DNA of 62,715 nt from Verrucomicrobiota bacterium (GTDB taxonomy: Bacteria > Verrucomicrobiota > Verrucomicrobiia > Opitutales > UBA2995). Both the position numbers and the translations under genes were made by a program. The stretch lies in contig JAQBYJ010000021.1 in assembly GCA_027622555.1 (NCBI GenBank), positions 1 to 62,715 on the forward strand. Reading direction: 5' to 3'. A model generated the notes under the pieces. That model made no database searches. It was not told the DNA's origin and saw nothing but the letters and a program-made list of their open reading frames with translations. Of the stretch, positions 26,106 to 34,200 are shown piece by piece. Within the stretch, counting starts at the first letter, position 1, and every line of letters starts with the position of its first letter.

Positions 26106-26798
26106 TCAACTGTAGGAAGGCAGCTTGCTGCCGAATCGTTTTTTAATGCCCACTTGCCTTTCTTTCGCCGTAGCTGCTTCATCGACGCCATAAAGCTTAT
26201 GTAATTGATAGCCGGCACGGTAGGCAAATTTTCGGTTCTTAACCGCCTGGTTAATCATCTCGAGGGTTTGTCCATCCTCCCGCCGGGACCATTCAGGATG
26301 CAGCCAGATGGGTTTCCCCGAAAAGTAAGTTCCTAGTTCCTGCTCCCAGTCTGAAACAGCGTCGGGAGTATCCACGATAACCTTAAACTCGTTCGCCAAC
26401 ACCAGGCAGGAGTGAATGGGTTTTTTCCATACCTTGGGGCTGACCGTGATCCAGTCGAAACTTCCTCGAATTTCGAAGCAACCTGCAGTTTCCAGATGTA
26501 TGGGAAACCCCGCTTCGTGAAGGGCATTTGTCAGGCCGGTTAAATCATGAATGCAGGGCTCCCCTCCGGTAATCACGACTAGTTCAGGGTTATGGAATTT
26601 TGCCTGTTCGACCAGTGAATCGATTGACCGTTTGTCGATGGAGTCAGGAACAAAGTCCGGATGCCAGGTTCCGGCGGAATCACACCAGGGGCAATGGACC
26701 GGGCAACCAAACAAGCGAATGAAAAAAGCGGGCTTGCCCATATGGCAACCTTCACCCTGCCAGGTGTAGAAAGTCTCGTATATCGGTAGTTTTTTCAT
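26106..26798 (-). CDS. queE: 7-carboxy-7-deazaguanine synthase, radical SAM
   Basis: A 230-residue radical SAM enzyme converting 6-carboxytetrahydropterin to 7-carboxy-7-deazaguanine. YETFYTWQGEGCHMGKP and the CxxxCxxC cluster motif C32-PVH-C36-PW-C39 are clear, with VVITGGEPCIH for SAM and HLETAGCF downstream. The start overlaps the queD stop by four bases (ATGA on the minus strand). The last residues (GSKLPSYS) are written by a GGCAGCTTGCTGCC palindrome at 26119-26132 of the REP-like type, so the native C-terminus may have been altered by that element. Confidence 0.94.
   Translation of the reverse strand: MKKLPIYETFYTWQGEGCHMGKPAFFIRLFGCPVHCPWCDSAGTWHPDFVPDSIDKRSIDSLVEQAKFHNPELVVITGGEPCIHDLTGLTNALHEAGFPIHLETAGCFEIRGSFDWITVSPKVWKKPIHSCLVLANEFKVIVDTPDAVSDWEQELGTYFSGKPIWLHPEWSRREDGQTLEMINQAVKNRKFAYRAGYQLHKLYGVDEAATAKERQVGIKKRFGSKLPSYS
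26119..26132. repeat. REP-like palindrome overlapping the queE 3' end
   Basis: GGCAGC and GCTGCC are exact inverted arms around TT, preceded by TGTAGGAA. This TGTAGGA(x)...stem arrangement resembles intergenic REP elements and a related TGTAGGAGCCAGC copy lies near 60075. The palindrome is inside the last codons of queE. The 77-base gap 26029-26105 beside it separates convergent queF and queE and has no gene. Confidence 0.45.
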
Positions 26799-27223
26799 GG
26801 GTAATACTTGGCGGCGTTGCGCGAATCTTCGGCCACTTCCACCGAAAGCAGTGTTACGCGGTCACCGTGGTGAGTCTTTAGTTGAACGGATATCAGATCG
26901 AACGCGTGTTTGGCCAGGCCTTCCGCTGAGCAGCTTTCCACTTGATAAGGTTTAAACTGCCCGGGAAATTGTTCCAAAAGCCGCTCCGATTCGGTGTCGC
27001 CCTTATTGTAAACATAGGCGTGGTCCAGATTCTCATTCAGCCAGTGGCGGATAAATTTGAGTTCTCCGAAATCAACCACGAACCCCTTTTCGTCGAGAGC
27101 GTCGCAGCCGAAGGTGAACTTGAAGGTCCAATTATGTCCGTGAATAAATCCGCAATGTCCGTCATGCGAATGCTGCCGATGGGCGAAAGGAATATCCGAA
27201 TACGTTTTTGAGCAGGTGTACAT
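26795..27223 (-). CDS. queD: 6-carboxy-5,6,7,8-tetrahydropterin synthase
   Basis: A 142-residue QueD/PTPS-like enzyme that turns dihydroneopterin triphosphate into 6-carboxytetrahydropterin. FAHRQHSHDGHCGFIHGHNW supplies the zinc histidines (His15, His28, His30) and catalytic Cys24. DFGELKFIRHWLNENLDHAYV and SAEGLAKHAFD with VEVAEDS complete the pattern. ATG 27223 is used; an upstream TTG adds one residue. It is translated ahead of queE with a four-base overlap. Between it and queC (27224-27329) there is a 106-base gap with no gene. Confidence 0.95.
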   Translation of the reverse strand: MYTCSKTYSDIPFAHRQHSHDGHCGFIHGHNWTFKFTFGCDALDEKGFVVDFGELKFIRHWLNENLDHAYVYNKGDTESERLLEQFPGQFKPYQVESCSAEGLAKHAFDLISVQLKTHHGDRVTLLSVEVAEDSRNAAKYYP

Positions 27224-27329
27224 CAATCAAACGGGTTCAAAGGTTTCAGGTTCAGTGGTTTCCGGTTTGAAGAAGCGGCGTAACGGCCCGAATCGTAGGA
27301 TTTTCGTCGATTGAATTGGTTCATGGCTC

Positions 27330-28031
27330 TTAAAGTTTCCATTCCTGTGCTATCATCGTCTCAATCGTTGGTGCCTCAACGGTGTAAATGGTGGAGTCCC
27401 CGATTCCGGCCAGATAGAATGCTTCCCGTCTTTCGATACAGGTACCGCATTGGCCGCAATGGGTTTCATTACCTTCATAACAGGACCAGGTTTTCTCAAA
27501 AGGAACATGAAGTTCTGCGCCACGTTTTACTACATCGGCTTTTGAGTAGTCCACGAACGGGCGATTCAGGAAAATCTCCTGCCAGTCAGCCAGACGGATA
27601 GCCTTGTCGAGGGCTGAGGCGAACGCTTCACGGCAATCCGGATAAACTGCATGATCGCCGGAATGAGCCGCATAGGAGACTGAATCCGCTTTTAGGGATA
27701 CGGCCCAAGCAGTAGCCAGTGAAAGTAAGATCATGTTGCGATTGGGTACCACGGTGGATTTCATGTTGTCCTCTTCGTAGTGGCCATGGGGAATTTTCAT
27801 TTCCGTATCCGTCAAACTGGAATTTCCAAACAGCTCTGTGATTGATCTGAGATCCACCGTCCTGTGCTTGACGCCTAAGGCTTTGGTAATGACCTCGGCC
27901 TGGATGAGCTCTTTGCTGTGCTTTTGCCCGTAATCGACGGCTAGGGTTGCAACAGTGGCCCCTTGGTCGAGCAGATGGTAAAGGAGGACGGTTGAATCCA
28001 TTCCTCCAGAATAAACTAGAACAGTTTTCAT
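27330..28031 (-). CDS. queC: 7-cyano-7-deazaguanine (preQ0) synthase
   Basis: A 233-residue ATP-dependent QueC that converts 7-carboxy-7-deazaguanine to preQ0. The pyrophosphatase loop is VYSGGMDSTVLL at the N-terminus; VPNRNMILLSLATAWA and AAHSGDHAVYPDCR bind substrate; the C-terminal zinc motif is C-YEGNETH-C-GQ-C-GT-C. The start at 28031 aligns with the family, the upstream open frame being intergenic. With queD and queE it forms a leftward unit running against tgt-queA-queF. Confidence 0.96.
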   Translation of the reverse strand: MKTVLVYSGGMDSTVLLYHLLDQGATVATLAVDYGQKHSKELIQAEVITKALGVKHRTVDLRSITELFGNSSLTDTEMKIPHGHYEEDNMKSTVVPNRNMILLSLATAWAVSLKADSVSYAAHSGDHAVYPDCREAFASALDKAIRLADWQEIFLNRPFVDYSKADVVKRGAELHVPFEKTWSCYEGNETHCGQCGTCIERREAFYLAGIGDSTIYTVEAPTIETMIAQEWKL

Positions 28032-28168
28032 GAAATTCAGTTGTTCATTGCTTAATTGCAACACCTGGGAATTTTTAGCAGGCTCGGGGAAAAATGGCCC
28101 AGAAGCGTACTTTGGCAACCCTATATTTTACATTGAGCTGGGTAGCTGGGTATGCAGGCTGACTCTTC

Positions 28169-29194
28169 GTGCCATCCACCCTAACACTGACGGAACAATG
28201 CAGGACCAAAGCCCTGGAACTTGGCTTTGATGTTTGTGGATTCTCGTCGATTGATGTGGAGCTCCGTAAAGCGTATTATCTGAATTGGATCGCAGAGAAA
28301 CAACACGGCACAATGCGTTGGATGGAGCGGAATAATGAGCGCCGTCTTCAACCCAGGAATATCCTTCCTGAAGCACGATCCATTTTGATGGTCGGTTTAA
28401 ACTACTATCAGGACGATCCTCCCATGCGCGGGCGAATCGCAAAGTACGCCCTCGGCAAAGATTACCATAAGCTGATGTATAAGCGGCTGAAACAATTATG
28501 CTCATGGATGCGTGATCAGGGCGGAGATCAAAAACCTTACGTCGACACAGGACCCATGCTGGAAAAACCAATCGCCGCTCAAGCAGGTCTGGGCTGGATG
28601 GGTAAGAGCACCTTACTTCTGCACCGCAATCATGGCACATTTCTTTTTTTGGGGTCGATAATAACTACCTTGGATTTGGATCCCGATCCGGTGGAGCAGG
28701 ATCATTGTGGTTCCTGTACCCGTTGTTTGGATGTTTGCCCTACCAATGCATTTCCGGCTCCGTATCAATTGGATGCTACTCGCTGTATTTCTTACCTGAC
28801 GATTGAGCATCATGGTCCAATTCCTATGGAGTTTCGTGACGCAATTGGGGATCGCATTTACGGCTGTGATGATTGTCTGGATGTTTGCCCCTGGAATCGT
28901 TGGGCGCAGATTACGCGGGAAATAAAATTTCATTTCAAAGGATTGCCTGACTTGGCGGAAACTCTGGATTGGGACGAAGCAGCTTTTATTGAACGGTTTC
29001 AAGGAACTCCCATTGCTCGTTTAAAACTACCTCGGTGGAAAAGGAACGTATGTATAGTTCTTGGTAACATTGGGGCGGCTGAAGATTTGTCAGCACTTCA
29101 GAAAGAGGCGGACGGCGAAGATGAAATGATTGCCGAACACGCAAGCTGGGCTATTCATAAAATCCAATCCCGAGAAGGAGCCATTCATGAGTAA
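28169..29194 (+). CDS. queG: Epoxyqueuosine reductase
   Basis: A 341-residue cobalamin- and Fe-S-dependent QueG, which makes the final queuosine in tRNA. ILMVGLNYYQDD, KYALGKDYHKLMYKRLK, VDTGPMLEKPIAAQAGLGWMGK and the paired cluster motifs CGSCTRCLDVCP and CDDCLDVCPWN are all present, followed by the HEAT-like tail (NVCIVLGNIGA). It starts at a GTG. It overlaps cmoA by eight bases, tying the last step of queuosine to the cmo5U pathway in a single transcript. Confidence 0.96.
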   Translation: MPSTLTLTEQCRTKALELGFDVCGFSSIDVELRKAYYLNWIAEKQHGTMRWMERNNERRLQPRNILPEARSILMVGLNYYQDDPPMRGRIAKYALGKDYHKLMYKRLKQLCSWMRDQGGDQKPYVDTGPMLEKPIAAQAGLGWMGKSTLLLHRNHGTFLFLGSIITTLDLDPDPVEQDHCGSCTRCLDVCPTNAFPAPYQLDATRCISYLTIEHHGPIPMEFRDAIGDRIYGCDDCLDVCPWNRWAQITREIKFHFKGLPDLAETLDWDEAAFIERFQGTPIARLKLPRWKRNVCIVLGNIGAAEDLSALQKEADGEDEMIAEHASWAIHKIQSREGAIHE

Positions 29195-29912
29195 GGACGA
29201 AATATTTTCGGAATTTGATGAAAGTCCAAGCGGCTTTGCCTTCGATGAAAAAGTGGCACAGGTATTTCAGGATATGATCCAGCGATCTGTGCCAGGTTAT
29301 GAGATGTCGCTTTCAATGATCACATTAATTGCCAGAAAATATGCCAAGGAAGAAACGAGCCTCTATGATCTGGGCTGTTCTCTCGGTGCTTCCAGCTTGG
29401 CCCTCCTGGCTGGGGTTAAAGATAAAAATATTCAATTAGTCGGCGTCGATAATTCCGAGCCAATGATAAGCCGATGTGCGGCGAATCTTGCTCAGGCAAA
29501 TTACAATGAATGGGATCTGCGCTGTGAGGATATACTCGATACCAAAATTGTGAATGCTTCAATCGTCATCCTGAATTTCACCTTACAGTTTATTCCTTTA
29601 GACCGGAGACTTGCTCTACTTGAAACTGTTTATGCCGGATTGAATCCAGGCGGGGTGTTACTCGTGTCCGAAAAAATTGCTTTCGATGAGGCCGGTATCC
29701 AGGATTCTATGTCAGAACTCCACCTTGGTTTCAAACGTGCACACGGTTACAGCGAACTTGAGATTAGCCAAAAAAGAAGTGCATTGGAGGACGTCCTGGT
29801 TCCTGAATCAATTGAGGATCATAAGGCACGTTTTGAGCAAGCAGGCTTCTCGTGGTCTGCCCGGTGGTTTCAATGTTTTAATTTTGCTTCGTTGATCGCG
29901 TTTAAGGAATGA
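29187..29912 (+). CDS. cmoA: Carboxy-S-adenosyl-L-methionine synthase
   Basis: A 241-residue CmoA, which uses prephenate and SAM to make carboxy-SAM, the donor for cmo5U34. FDEKVAQVFQDMIQRSVPGY, LYDLGCSLGASSLALL (SAM loop), VDNSEPMISRC, ILNFTLQFIPL and SELHLGFKRAHGYSELEI follow the family order. The ATG overlaps the end of queG and is preceded by GAAGGAG, one of the better ribosome-binding sites in the window. Confidence 0.95.
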   Translation: MSKDEIFSEFDESPSGFAFDEKVAQVFQDMIQRSVPGYEMSLSMITLIARKYAKEETSLYDLGCSLGASSLALLAGVKDKNIQLVGVDNSEPMISRCAANLAQANYNEWDLRCEDILDTKIVNASIVILNFTLQFIPLDRRLALLETVYAGLNPGGVLLVSEKIAFDEAGIQDSMSELHLGFKRAHGYSELEISQKRSALEDVLVPESIEDHKARFEQAGFSWSARWFQCFNFASLIAFKE

Positions 29913-29936
29913 GCGAATATTTTTCCCACACGAATC

Positions 29937-29958
29937 GGCAGAGCTGGAAGCTCTTGCC
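29937..29958. repeat. REP-like imperfect palindrome between cmoA and cmoB
   Basis: GGCAGAGCTGGAAGCTCTTGCC forms a GGCA-GAGCT/AGCTC-TTGCC hairpin around GGA. It is followed by further GC-rich short inverted segments up to about 30045. The 146 bases between cmoA and cmoB carry no gene. Confidence 0.4.
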
Positions 29959-30058
29959 CTACCTGGAATACCAATTGAGGGTAGGGCCACTGCGCGTGCC
30001 TTGGCGAAGCTTCTCAGCGAAGACTGGTCCCCGCAGTGCCGCTTAATCTTGTCTGGAT

Positions 30059-31033
30059 GTGAACAGGATCGATTATAGTCCCCTCTATCAACAACTAGAA
30101 GGCTCACCGTTTGCTTCATGGATTTCCGATTTGAGACGGTTTGTGAATTCTAATATCGAGGATTCAAATGATGGTCATTTGCCGACATGGTTAGCGGCGT
30201 TGAACGCCTTGCCGAAGTTCGATTGCGAACGATCAGATATTTGCGAAGGGGTTCGCTTCGACGGCGATTGTAATGTTCCTGCTGCTGAGTCCGCCTTGCG
30301 GCAATTCCACCCCTGGCGAAAAGGCCCTTTGAAACTTGGTGAAGTGGAGATCGATACCGAATGGCGGTCCGATTGGAAGTGGGACCGTTTGAAAGGCCAT
30401 ATTGAACCATTGGAAGGTCGGACGGTTCTCGATATCGGGTGCGGAAATGGCTACTACCTTTGGCGGATGTTGGGTGCAGGCGCAAAACTCGCCGTGGGGA
30501 TAGATCCCTATCTACTTTTTGTGATGCAGTTCTGGGCGACAAAACAGTTTGCTCCCCAGAAATTGCCTGCCTGGGTTCTTCCTATGGGTTGGGAGGATCT
30601 TCCGCCTGAGTTACCGTTTTTCGATACTGTCTTTTCGATGGGTGTACTTTATCATCGTCGGAATCCAGACCAATTCCTACAGCAGTTAAAAAACTATGTG
30701 CGACCTGGCGGCGAACTTGTGTTGGAGACCTTAGTGATCGAAGGAAATGAAGGGGAGGTACTTGTTCCCCAAGGTCGTTATGCTAAAATGCGCAACGTGT
30801 GGTATATTCCCTCTGTCTCAACTTTAGAAGCTGCATTAAAGGACGCCGGTTGGTTGAACGTTCGTTGTATCGACGTGACTCCTACGAAACCCGAAGAACA
30901 ACGAACCACTGACTGGATGACCTTCGAATCATTAAAGGACTTTTTGGATCCAAAGGATCCGACTCGGACAGTCGAAGGTTACCCTGCGCCTATACGTGCA
31001 GTCATTGTTGCGAATAAAGAACCCAGGAGCTAG
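30059..31033 (+). CDS. cmoB: tRNA U34 carboxymethyltransferase
   Basis: A 324-residue CmoB, transferring the carboxymethyl group of carboxy-SAM to 5-hydroxyuridine 34. The family marks are FHPWRKGPLKLGEVEIDTEWRSDWKWDR (split over residues about 80-110), VLDIGCGNGYYLWRMLGAGA, FDTVFSMGVLYHRRNPDQFL and VPQGRYAKMRNVWYIPS. It begins at GTG 30059; no closer ATG start exists. Together with trhP-like and cmoA it completes the cmo5U34 pathway within 10 kb. Confidence 0.95.
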   Translation: MNRIDYSPLYQQLEGSPFASWISDLRRFVNSNIEDSNDGHLPTWLAALNALPKFDCERSDICEGVRFDGDCNVPAAESALRQFHPWRKGPLKLGEVEIDTEWRSDWKWDRLKGHIEPLEGRTVLDIGCGNGYYLWRMLGAGAKLAVGIDPYLLFVMQFWATKQFAPQKLPAWVLPMGWEDLPPELPFFDTVFSMGVLYHRRNPDQFLQQLKNYVRPGGELVLETLVIEGNEGEVLVPQGRYAKMRNVWYIPSVSTLEAALKDAGWLNVRCIDVTPTKPEEQRTTDWMTFESLKDFLDPKDPTRTVEGYPAPIRAVIVANKEPRS

Positions 31034-31054
31034 CACCGAGGCATTTAAAGTTAG

Positions 31055-31080
31055 GGCGGTTTGGCCCAAACCGCCGTTTT
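31055..31080 (+). terminator. Rho-independent-type terminator after cmoB
   Basis: GGCGGTTTGG (31055-31064) and CCAAACCGCC (31066-31075) form a perfect inverted repeat, realistically an eight-base GC-rich stem with a small loop, followed by GTTTT. It lies 22 bases after the cmoB stop and would end the queG-cmoA-cmoB transcript. Confidence 0.65.
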
Positions 31081-31131
31081 CGATACGGCTCGGTCGACCG
31101 GACCGGCCGCAACTCTGGCGACAGGCACCCC

Positions 31132-31152
31132 GGACGCCTCGGCGAGGCGTCC
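31132..31152. repeat. REP-like palindrome GGACGCCTC/GAGGCGTCC
   Basis: A perfect nine-base stem with loop GGC between cmoB and the giant surface-protein gene. The surrounding GC-rich text (GGTCGACCGGACCGG just upstream) is also palindromic. It is similar in style to other intergenic palindromes in the window. Confidence 0.5.
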
Positions 31153-31232
31153 CTACCTAAGCCAAAGCAAGCTTCGAGATATCAGACCCAAAGCGAATAA
31201 ACCTGGGTAACAACCCTAGGTTCTATTTGCTC

Positions 31233-34200
31233 TTAAGGAGCGACCAAACGCAGATTGGTTGCACCATAGTCCAATTCGAGTGTAAGCCCCCCCTGATCCA
31301 ATCCATTCTTGGTTGTGAAGTCTCCACTGACCGAGCCGAAGGTCATGATTTCGAATTCGTTTCCTGAGGTAGGTGTGAAACCACCTGATACACTTACGTC
31401 GAGCGTTCCATCGAGAGTGAATGCGGAGCTAGAGATGAGTCTTCCAAATTCGCTGGCCAAGGTTCCGCCCAGTTCGAAAGCCAGTGTTCCGCTGTTGGAT
31501 TGTGTAAAAGGTTCCGAAACAGATACCACGCTGCCCGCCTTTATGGCTATGCTGCCAGCGTTGGTAAACTGTGTGGGATTGATCGTCAGGGTACCTCCGT
31601 CGGTGTCGGCGGAGATGAGGCCCTCGTTGATGATATGGCTGCCAAGGCCCTGGAAAATCGGTCGGCTGATAGTTCCAGTCTTGCCCCTTACCACCATGCC
31701 GGGACCGAGGGTCAGAATGGCGTTGCCCTCCGCGCTCAGGGAACCGGAGTTACCCTCGAACACGACGCTGGCATTGTCGAAAGTCTGCACCCCGGTAAAT
31801 GCAATGCCCCCGTTATTGTCGATCCGCACGATGCCGTTGAGGGATAGCCCGTTACGGATGAGCAGGCGGGAGCCGCCCGTGGTCAAATCCAGATCGCCGT
31901 TGACGCTCACGCCGTCGAGCGTGCCTGCTGTGGTGGAGAACAATAACCGACCCTCGTCCGTCTGGGTCACCGTCCCGCCCATGATCGTCCCGCCGATGAG
32001 GGTCCACGTTCCGGTCGTGGCGTCCAGGGTCAGCGTATCGCCGGTGAGGTCCAAGTCCCCGCTCACCTGGACCGTGCCACCCGTGCGCTGGAACGTCCCC
32101 AGCGAGGGCAGAGTGAAAGTTCCATTGAGATTAACCGTCGCAGTGTCGGCCTGAATCGTTCCGGTGTTTGTGAAGGTTCCGGCCAGTGTCAGCATGCCGC
32201 CCGTGGCCTTCACCAGGCCCGAGTTGCTCCAAGTGTTACCGATGAGGCTGAGGCTGATGTTGCCGCCGTTCTTAACCTCGACGGTGCCAGTGTTGGTAAA
32301 CTGTGTCGGATTGATCCTCAAAGTACCTCCGTCCATGTCGGCGGAGATGAGTCCCTGGTTGATGAGATGGCTGCTGAGGCCCTGGAAAACGGGCCGGCCG
32401 ATATCGGCGGTCTTGCCGCTTATCACCATGGCGGGACCGAGGGTCAGGGTGGCGTTGCCCTCCGCGCTCAGGGAACCGGAGCTACCCTCGAACACGACAC
32501 TGGCATTGTCGAAAGTTTGCACCCCGGTAAATCCGATGCCCCCGTTGTTGTCTATCCGTACGGTGCCGTTGAGGGTCAGCCCGTTGCTGATGAGCACGCG
32601 GGCGCTTCCCGTGGTCAGGTCCAAGTCGCCGTTGACGCTCACGCCGTCGAGCACGCTTTGAAAGTTGGAGAACAACAACCGTCCCTCGTCTGTCTGCGTC
32701 ACCGTTCCACCGAGGATCGTTCCGCCGTTGAGGGTCAGGTTTTGATTGAGTTCTGCGATGCCGGAGAGTGCCAGGGTAGCTCCACTGATTTCCAGGCTTC
32801 CATTTAGAATCAGGTTTTCAGTCACTTCCAAGCTGCTTCCTGCTGAAATTGCCAGAGCTCCATAAATCGTGAGATTTCTTAGTTGAGTAACTCCTGAAGG
32901 AAGGGTGATCGCGACATTGTCAAAACTCGGCAAAATCACGTCGTCATTCGGAACCGGAATTGCCCCCTCGCTCCAGTTTATAGGGTCGTTCCACTCGCCA
33001 TTATTGGTGGAGATCCAGAAGGCTGCGTCTGCCACACGGAAGGTCCAGAAGACATCCTCAGCTAGATTATTTCCGGCGAGATCCGTGGCGGCGGTGGTGA
33101 TTACAGCCTGATACAAATCATCTGGAAGGGGTGCGAAATTCAGGGAGACCGACGACTGATCCGGGCGATATAGAATTTCACGGTACTGTGTTCCGTGTTC
33201 CCCGTCATCCGGCGTGTCGAGCAGACCGTCTGGTCCGGCTGAGGACAGTGTGAGTGAAGTGGAGGTCAACGTCTCCGGATCCATGGGTTCGTTGAAAAAT
33301 GCTTGGATGCGGAGCAATGTCCTGGCCCCACCGGTTGGCGTCGTCGCAGTGACTCTCGGTGCGGTGATATCTGGCCCGAGGGGAACCACCTGTTCATCGG
33401 ACCAGGTGAAGTTGCCTCCCGTATCCACGGCACGGGCACTCAGAAGGAAGGAATCCTTCTCTTCACTCAGGATTGGTGCAACGAATCTAAATTCAAAGGG
33501 AAACGCGCTGTCCGTAAACGCCTTCACACCATCGAGATAAAATTCGACGTTGCGCACCTGCACATCGTCTCCGACCAGCGCTGTCACGCGCGCCCGTTGT
33601 CCGCTCTCTGCTTCGCCCTCGCCGAAACTGCTGGAGAGTGTGATGCTTGGCGGCACGCCATTCGCATCGTAGGGCAGGTAGTTGATGATCTGCATGCCTT
33701 CGCTGTCATCTGCCACATAGGCCAATCCGTTGAAGATGGAAACGGCATGGGCTTTACCCTGCGTCGGGAAGGTGGTGACGAACACTTCGGTTTGCGCCGG
33801 ATCGGTCAGATCGTAGAGGGAAATATCATGCGCTCCGTCATTGGTGCTGTTTGGACCAACAGCGGCGAGCCCCAGGCCAGAACCATTCGCCACGATCTGT
33901 CTCCAGCCGAATTGGGTGGTGTTACCCTGAGTGATCAAAACCGGTTCAGCCGGGTTGCTGACGTCGAGGGTATTGTAGCCTGTTCTGTGCAGGGTGTATG
34001 CCACGCCGCCACCCACGAAGAGTCGCGTGTTTTGCGATGCATCGAACGGAGAGGAGGCAGAGCCAACCACTGCGAACACGTCCCCAAGAACAGAAATGAC
34101 ATGCAGTCGATCACCGGTCAGGGCGTAGAGATAATCGCCTTCGAGAGCCAGGTCTTGCACTGGATCGCTCACACTCAACTGGTCAAGGATACTTCCGCTG

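Noticed and set aside
25668-28168. preQ1 riboswitch ahead of que genes
   Set aside because: The spaces before queF (19 bases), queC and queG were read on both strands; no compact preQ1 pseudoknot-like pattern with a terminal A-rich tail was found.
31561-32727. CRISPR array suggested by regular repetition
   Set aside because: The repeats are 435-bp coding units, not short repeats with unique spacers, and no cas gene is present.
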